29,323 bases of DNA, taken from positions 1-29,323 of IMG/VR virus record IMGVR_UViG_3300025141_000525; one strand, given 5' to 3'. Position 1 is the first letter of the stretch; every line of letters starts with the position of its first letter. Source of the stretch: a virus. Below the pieces are notes generated by a model. That model searched no databases, had not been told where the DNA came from, and saw only the letters and a program-made list of their open reading frames with translations. Made by a program: the position numbers and the translations under genes. This document shows, in pieces, positions 26,492 to 29,323 of the stretch.

Positions 26492-29323
26492 ATGGCTGAT
26501 ATATCACCAGACTATCAAAGAGGATTTCTTTTACCCTATAATCTAGGTGTACAAGATATTTTTTCCACAGAAAAGAATTACACAGAGCAGAGTTTAAAAG
26601 CTGGTACTGCAGAGGCTGCTACTGGTGTAAAACAGGTGGTGGAGTGCACTGGAGATCAATCCAGTACAATACAGATCCAAACCTTAAAAGGTGGTACAGC
26701 GGGTAGAGGTGCTGGATTTGGCTGGAAATTATCCACAGATACAGATTACTATGGAGCCAATAGCATAAATGCTCTAAATGAGTGGAATATGTTATCCTCT
26801 GGCTCTGTGGTAAATGCATATCAAGCGCCAGCAGCATTAGCGACAGCAGAAGGTGATATTTTGATATCCTATAAAAAAACCTCTGGTGCTGATAGTTATA
26901 TTTATGTAGCTAAAAAGGCCGCTGGTGCTGCTTCTTTTGCTGGTGGAGTGTTAGTAGTATCTGGTAGTTCTACCACATCAAATTACAGCTATCCAGCGCT
27001 GGTACAGCTATTGGACGGCTCTATCTTGCTGGTGGTGTGGAGGCAGTATGTTTTATCCTCTGCTGGCGCTCAATTATACGTCTATAGATCGGTAGATGCT
27101 GGAGAGAATTTTACGCTGGTATCCTCTGGAGCGCTGGATATACCAGTAGATTTATCCATCTACACATTAGGACGAATCCACCTTGGACAGTATGAGGGTC
27201 AAATCTTGCTTTTAGGTGAGTTGGTGAGCAACACAGGATCAAACTACAATATTGCTTTACAAGCTGCTTCTATCGATGCTGGAGCCACATTTACAACGAT
27301 AGGAACTACAGCAAATCATAATTTTGTTTATAGACCCTCCATAGTCGTAAATTCTAAAGGATTTGCGGTAACCTATATTTCAGGAGATACCAGCGCTGTA
27401 TTTTACCAATTACCTAATGCATTTACGAGCCTAAAAACCTCTGTATCTGGCTCCAGCACAGTTATTACATCGTACAGAGTAGGTAAAATTGTATCTAATG
27501 AATTTACAGATGGAGATCATACCTCTTGGATAGATGAGAGAGGCATGATTTACGCAGCATTTAAAAACACAGATCTGGATAATCATACAAATGGAGGTAA
27601 TGGAGGCTGGTGGCTACAAGCCTCCGCCGATAATGGATCTACATGGAGCCTGTTAGGTAATGGTACTGGTAATCCAGCTACAACGTCTATAGAGCCATAT
27701 GTATTTAGCATGAATACAGATAATTTATCTCTCTCTCTTGTATCTGCTGTGGCTGTACAAGGTGGTTTTTATTGGTTTTCAAATTTAGATACTACAGTAG
27801 CTAATTTAGATGCCTCTGTGGTGTATATTGCTCTATCTGGCTATTCTACTCTGACTCTACCACCAAGAGTAGCAGATGGAGACTTTAGAAAGAAATTTGG
27901 CTATGTAGCTACATATCTACCATTGGATCTACCAGATGTATCTGCTAGCTGGACTCTGACACAGACAGGAGGAAGCAGCTCTATCATCTCTAGTGGACTG
28001 GATATAGACACAGCAGCCACAGAGCATAGATACTACAATTACTCCTCTTTTCCGTCCTCTGTAGGTATTACAGATGTTAATGGTGCTATTGTTCGATTTG
28101 CGGTAACTTCCTCGGTTGGGGGTAATGTAGTAAATGCTGATAGGATGCTAGATGTACAGATAGGAGGTACTACATTAGGCTACAGAGTACAGTGTAGGGT
28201 AGATGGTACAAATATCCGTCTATATGATGCTGTAGCTACCAGCACACTAGCTACTGTGGCTCCAGCTGGTGGATACCTATCTACAAATGGTGTTGAGATC
28301 GTTTTAGCTATTGCTGGTGGTAAAATATCAGGATGGTATAGAGAAGATAATCAGGATAGCGCTAAAAAATGGCATGAAATAGGGATTAATATAACGTGTG
28401 CCAATGGAGGAGCGTTATCTAATCGGGTTCGATTTGGTCATTTTTCCAGCAGTGGAACTATAGAGAGCAGATTTAGAGAGGTGTGTATCTCTGGTGGCTC
28501 TGCTGTAGGTGCTAATATGGCCTCTGGTTTTATCAATCCAACCAATTTAGAAACCAAGGAATATCCAGAGTATGGAGTATATCAATACGTAGCAGAGGGA
28601 TTACAGATCACTACAAAAGACTCTCCAGCGTATCAAGGAGATACATACACGATACAGCCAAGATCTGAAAACGGCATAGAAAATCTATTTCTCCAGAGCA
28701 GCCCAACACCACAAAAACAATGGCGATCTAATAGTGTGACTTCTGGTACTGTGCCAGAGCAATTAATTCCACTGCTATTAGATCCAAACAATCAAGAGAT
28801 ACAATTTGATTCTGATCTTCTTGGTATCCACCTATCAAATATCAATTTCAGACAGTTTAAAATAGAAGGATATGATGTAGGTACTGGTAATTGGGTAGTA
28901 TTAGCAGATGTGGATACATCTGCTGGTAATTTAACAGCAGCATATACGAGACACGGTAAAACCATAATTGGAGCCGCTGGAAATTCACCATATTTCTTTG
29001 CAGATGAATTAGTAGATTGGATTGTAGAATTACCCGCTGGAGATGGATCACCAGTATTTAGAGAGATCGATAGAAATACAGAGGGTAGCTGGACTGGAGC
29101 CGGATCTAGTAGGAATTCTGTAATATCGTTTAAAGATACAGATGGAGGAGATCCAACCTCTGGAACGTGTCATTTTATACCAAACAAATCAACCATTGCC
29201 ATATCTCTAAATGGAGCCACCTACAGCGCTATAGCTGTGAGAATTCCAGCACAGTACACATTACACAAAGATTTTAGAATAGGCTCTTTTGTGTGTGGTG
29301 GTATCCACATAATAGCGCCACAG
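26492..29323 (+). CDS. Large tail protein with Asp-box (BNR-like) repeats, N-terminal part
   Basis: The frame is open from ATG 26492 to the right edge and continues at position 3 to 620, giving 1,104 residues in the closed circle. Asp-box motifs SVDAGENF, SIDAGATF and SADNGSTW (near residues 200, 260 and 378) follow S-x-D-x-G-x-x-(F/W), the turn signature of sialidase-type beta-propellers. The following part is beta-rich (lectin-like style) and mentions no catalytic Arg triad I can identify. It follows the tape measure, so it probably forms the tail tip or fibre that binds or trims a surface glycan. GAGG lies 10 bases before the start. Confidence 0.8.
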   Translation, partial: MADISPDYQRGFLLPYNLGVQDIFSTEKNYTEQSLKAGTAEAATGVKQVVECTGDQSSTIQIQTLKGGTAGRGAGFGWKLSTDTDYYGANSINALNEWNMLSSGSVVNAYQAPAALATAEGDILISYKKTSGADSYIYVAKKAAGAASFAGGVLVVSGSSTTSNYSYPALVQLLDGSILLVVWRQYVLSSAGAQLYVYRSVDAGENFTLVSSGALDIPVDLSIYTLGRIHLGQYEGQILLLGELVSNTGSNYNIALQAASIDAGATFTTIGTTANHNFVYRPSIVVNSKGFAVTYISGDTSAVFYQLPNAFTSLKTSVSGSSTVITSYRVGKIVSNEFTDGDHTSWIDERGMIYAAFKNTDLDNHTNGGNGGWWLQASADNGSTWSLLGNGTGNPATTSIEPYVFSMNTDNLSLSLVSAVAVQGGFYWFSNLDTTVANLDASVVYIALSGYSTLTLPPRVADGDFRKKFGYVATYLPLDLPDVSASWTLTQTGGSSSIISSGLDIDTAATEHRYYNYSSFPSSVGITDVNGAIVRFAVTSSVGGNVVNADRMLDVQIGGTTLGYRVQCRVDGTNIRLYDAVATSTLATVAPAGGYLSTNGVEIVLAIAGGKISGWYREDNQDSAKKWHEIGINITCANGGALSNRVRFGHFSSSGTIESRFREVCISGGSAVGANMASGFINPTNLETKEYPEYGVYQYVAEGLQITTKDSPAYQGDTYTIQPRSENGIENLFLQSSPTPQKQWRSNSVTSGTVPEQLIPLLLDPNNQEIQFDSDLLGIHLSNINFRQFKIEGYDVGTGNWVVLADVDTSAGNLTAAYTRHGKTIIGAAGNSPYFFADELVDWIVELPAGDGSPVFREIDRNTEGSWTGAGSSRNSVISFKDTDGGDPTSGTCHFIPNKSTIAISLNGATYSAIAVRIPAQYTLHKDFRIGSFVCGGIHIIAPQ
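29198..29323. repeat. Terminal overlap with bases 12-137
   Basis: These 126 bases are identical to 12-137. The next 11 bases outward match at 8 of 11. The repeat lies in the middle of a gene, so it marks circular closure or circular permutation of the assembly and not a designed terminal repeat. Confidence 0.95.

Noticed and set aside
26939-28320. Four copies of GCTGGTGG (E. coli Chi) in the tail gene, a fifth at 2617, and one reverse copy at 16454
   Set aside because: All plus-strand copies fit the common Ala-Gly/Leu-Val type codons of this GGT/GCT-rich gene, and nothing shows an E. coli-like RecBCD host.

Overview
This window looks like the complete genome of a tailed bacteriophage with a long, non-contractile tail (siphovirus type). 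The last 126 bases (29198-29323) repeat bases 12-137 exactly, and the gene running off the right edge continues in the same reading frame at the left edge. The molecule therefore closes into a circle, or a circularly permuted genome, of about 29,186 bp. DNA is AT-rich, arginine is mostly AGA, starts carry Shine-Dalgarno sequences and sigma70-like promoters are visible, so the host is bacterial. I cannot name the host. There is no integrase, recombinase, tRNA or CRISPR array.

Layout. (1) 1-4199, plus strand: end of a 1,104-residue tail protein with Asp-box repeats, a distal tail protein, an amidase endolysin carrying an EF-hand loop, two small membrane proteins (probably lysis) and a RusA resolvase. 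(2) 4200-4504: inverted repeat arm A. (3) 4528-5330, minus strand: a small XRE-type regulator and a DEDDh exonuclease, divergent from (4). (4) 5445-10502, plus: early region with a small protein, an HTH protein, a primase-helicase, a D12-class adenine methylase, a SWIM zinc-finger protein and a PAPS-reductase-like enzyme. (5) 10503-10984: non-coding control region with a terminator, seven copies of GTACCAACC in opposed arrays and a strong promoter. (6) 10985-12002: two small plus-strand genes facing a basic minus-strand protein. (7) 12173-16807: zinc protein, small terminase, large terminase (split in two frames), portal, scaffold-like protein. (8) 16862-18592, minus: three-gene fibre cassette. 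(9) 18662-19296: second XRE-like gene running into inverted repeat arm B. (10) 19497-29323: major capsid, head-tail connectors, tail tube, tail chaperone with -1 frameshift, tape measure, and the Asp-box tail protein.

The most unusual feature is the pair of ~305-bp inverted repeats A and B. They lie almost exactly opposite each other on the circle (50.7% / 49.3%). Each holds two ~104-bp tandem units and palindromic operator-like sites. Each is joined to the 3' end of an XRE-like gene whose C-terminal codons lie inside the repeat; the tail is open in B and cut off by amber stops in A. Arm A lies between two converging genes, so it is unlikely to be an ordinary promoter. A paired replication, partition or immunity element is a reasonable hypothesis.

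Other points worth checking are a near-perfect parS site inside the primase gene, a large terminase interrupted at TGG-TGA-C-TGG (matched codons round a stop, as a translational hop would need, or simply a 7-nt insertion), and several hairpins placed on start or stop codons. Assignments rest on reading motifs by eye; no database search was run.
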